From positions 1 through 27,114 of the forward strand of contig JAWLBW010000020.1 of NCBI GenBank assembly GCA_041687475.1: 27,114 nt of DNA, in the 5' to 3' direction. A program made the translations under genes and the position numbers. Origin of the DNA: JAWLBW01 sp041687475 (GTDB lineage Bacteria > J088 > JAWLBW01). Each line of letters starts with the position of its first letter. The stretch's first letter is position 1. This document shows positions 26,065 to 27,114 of the stretch, one piece after another. The notes beneath the pieces were generated by a model, which searched no databases, was not told where the DNA came from, and worked only from the letters and a program-made list of their open reading frames with translations.

Positions 26065-26847
26065 ATGAGTTACTCGGTTCTTCTCTATGACCACAGCGAC
26101 GGTGTCGCGACCATTACCATCAACCGCCCCGAAGCACGAAATTCCCTGAGCCCGCAGGTCGTCGAAGAGCTGCGACAGGCCTTCCGGCAGGCCGATCAGG
26201 ATGAAAACGTGCACGTCATCGTGTTGACCGGCAGCGGAGACAAGGCCTTTTGCGCCGGCGGCGACCTCGGTGGCGGCGGCGGGGGGCTGAGCTATCTCGA
26301 CCGATATAACGTAAATCAGAATTTCGTGGGCCTGTTTCGCGACCTGACAGAACTGCGCAAGCCGGTCGTCGCCCGCGTGAACGGCCACGCCCTGGCCGGC
26401 GGCTTCGGCCTCATGCTCGCCTGCGACATGGTCATTGCCCGCGACGACGTGAACTTCGGCACGCCCGAAATCAACATCGGTCTGTTTCCCTACATGATTG
26501 CGGCTACCATTTCGCGACATATCGGGCGCAAGCGCACGCTCGATCTGCTCATGACCGGTCGCAAGATCGGCGCAGGCGAGGCACTTGACTGGGGCCTCAT
26601 CAACCGGGCGGTGCCCGCCGCCGACCTCGACGCCACCGTCAACGAAACCACCGATCTGCTGAAGAAAAAGAGCCCGATCATCATGGCGCTCGGCCGCAGG
26701 GCCTACTATGCCATGGAAGACATGGACCTGCCCCACGCCCTCGAATATCTCAACGGCATGCTCACGGTCAACACGCTTACCGAAGACGCCATGGAAGGCA
26801 TCATGGCCTTTTTCCAGAAGCGCGACCCCGAGTGGAAGGGAAAATAG
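26065..26847 (+). CDS. Enoyl-CoA hydratase/isomerase (crotonase) family protein
   Basis: This 260-aa crotonase-fold enzyme acts on acyl-CoA thioesters. The oxyanion-hole segments are DKAFCAGGDLG (about residues 59-69) and VNGHALAGGFGLMLACDM (105-122). Of the two catalytic glutamates of enoyl-CoA hydratase, the second is present (Glu135 in FGTPEINIG). The first is replaced by Gly115. Proteins with one Glu often act as isomerases or other crotonase variants, so hydratase activity should not be assumed. A Gly-rich run (residues 69-74) follows the first motif. It shares a transcript with the secreted SRPBCC gene upstream, and a strong terminator follows. Confidence 0.93.
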   Translation: MSYSVLLYDHSDGVATITINRPEARNSLSPQVVEELRQAFRQADQDENVHVIVLTGSGDKAFCAGGDLGGGGGGLSYLDRYNVNQNFVGLFRDLTELRKPVVARVNGHALAGGFGLMLACDMVIARDDVNFGTPEINIGLFPYMIAATISRHIGRKRTLDLLMTGRKIGAGEALDWGLINRAVPAADLDATVNETTDLLKKKSPIIMALGRRAYYAMEDMDLPHALEYLNGMLTVNTLTEDAMEGIMAFFQKRDPEWKGK

Positions 26848-26869
26848 GCCAGCGTCGGATCGTGATTCG

Positions 26870-26904
26870 AAAGGGGGGAGAGGTACCAGGCTTCTCCCCC
26901 CTTT
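26870..26904 (+). terminator. Intrinsic terminator after the crotonase gene
   Basis: A perfect 12-bp stem (AAAGGGGGGAGA / TCTCCCCCCTTT) with an 11-nt loop continues into a short T-rich tail (TTCCATTTT). It separates the crotonase from the convergent gene at the right edge. Confidence 0.85.
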
Positions 26905-26965
26905 TCCATTTTCGACCTGCACCCTTCGTCGACGGTGGACCATCGGCGCGAGATGGATGTTCGGG

Positions 26966-27114
26966 CTAGCGTATCGGAGCCCCACGCACCGCAAGTGGAC
27001 GTATGAAGGCATCATACGCCACGGCAAGCAAGGCAACCCCGAAGGGAAACCACAGCCAGCCGACCACGCCGTACAGCGCTCCGCCCAGAACAGCCCCCGG
27101 CACAATGATGGAAG
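26966..27114 (-). CDS. C-terminus of a membrane protein (cut by window edge)
   Basis: The minus strand is open from the right edge to TAG at 26968-26966 and encodes 48 residues: PGAVLGGALYGVVGWLWFPF, then GVALLAVAYDAFIRPLAVRGAPIR. This is a Gly-rich hydrophobic segment, probably one or two transmembrane helices, ending in a short basic tail. The window is too short to name a family. It is convergent with the crotonase gene. Confidence 0.55.
   Translation of the reverse strand, partial: SIIVPGAVLGGALYGVVGWLWFPFGVALLAVAYDAFIRPLAVRGAPIR

Noticed and set aside
26056..27105. Minus-strand open frame of 349 codons
   Set aside because: Antisense to the crotonase gene. A different frame at 26966-27114 gives a sensible membrane-protein C-terminus.

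Overview
The window looks like a chromosomal segment of a GC-rich Gram-negative bacterium. Signs are lipobox and Sec signal peptides, a periplasmic class I cytochrome c, and compact sigma70-type promoters. The heme gene order (hemX-like, hemA, hemC, cobA-hemD fusion, hemB), the MJ0042 zinc-ribbon/TPR protein and an alanine/lysine-rich H1-like protein suggest a deltaproteobacterial-type lineage (Desulfobacterota, Myxococcota or a related phylum). That placement is inference from gene content. No phage, transposase, CRISPR or plasmid genes were seen. Most of the window is housekeeping, with a few poorly described accessory genes.

Layout. 1-1541 (-): N-terminal third of rpoB, preceded by an approximately 860-bp non-coding stretch with a candidate promoter, a structured leader and two heptanucleotide tandem arrays, instead of the usual rplL. 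2406-3418 (+): a small unknown protein overlapping an SDR-type NAD(P)-binding protein. 3476-3841 (-): an MmpS-like lipoprotein. 4106-4453 (+): a stand-alone receiver protein. 4784-6547 (+): an SLC13/DASS permease with two RCK_C domains. 6597-6683 (-): tRNA-Leu(CAA). 6845-7994 (+): two unknown genes, one of them probably secreted.

8015-15208 (-): a tightly packed cluster, hemX-like/hemA/hemC/cobA-hemD/hemB/DUF523/PrsW-like protease. Its core makes uroporphyrinogen III from glutamyl-tRNA and starts the siroheme/corrinoid branch. hemL is not in the window. 15350-18589 (-): a 1079-residue zinc-ribbon, low-complexity, single-TM, TPR protein with its own promoter and terminator. 18694-23031 (-): uvrA-mutT-DUF58; uvrA and mutT pair naturally as genome-maintenance genes. 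23158-23475 (-): a small cytochrome c. 23594-25141 (-): an H1-like protein carrying eleven 18-bp repeats (KKAAPA), under a near-consensus promoter. It diverges from 25344-26847 (+), a secreted SRPBCC protein followed by a crotonase lacking one catalytic Glu. The right edge holds the C-terminus of a membrane protein (-).

No single undescribed system stands out. The best leads are the H1-like repeat protein with its conserved-looking C-terminal domain, the zinc-ribbon/TPR protein, the PrsW-like protease and DUF523 gene at the end of the heme operon, the detached rpoB with its repeat-rich upstream region, and two promoters placed so that transcripts would be leaderless. All calls come from reading the sequence; no database search was run.
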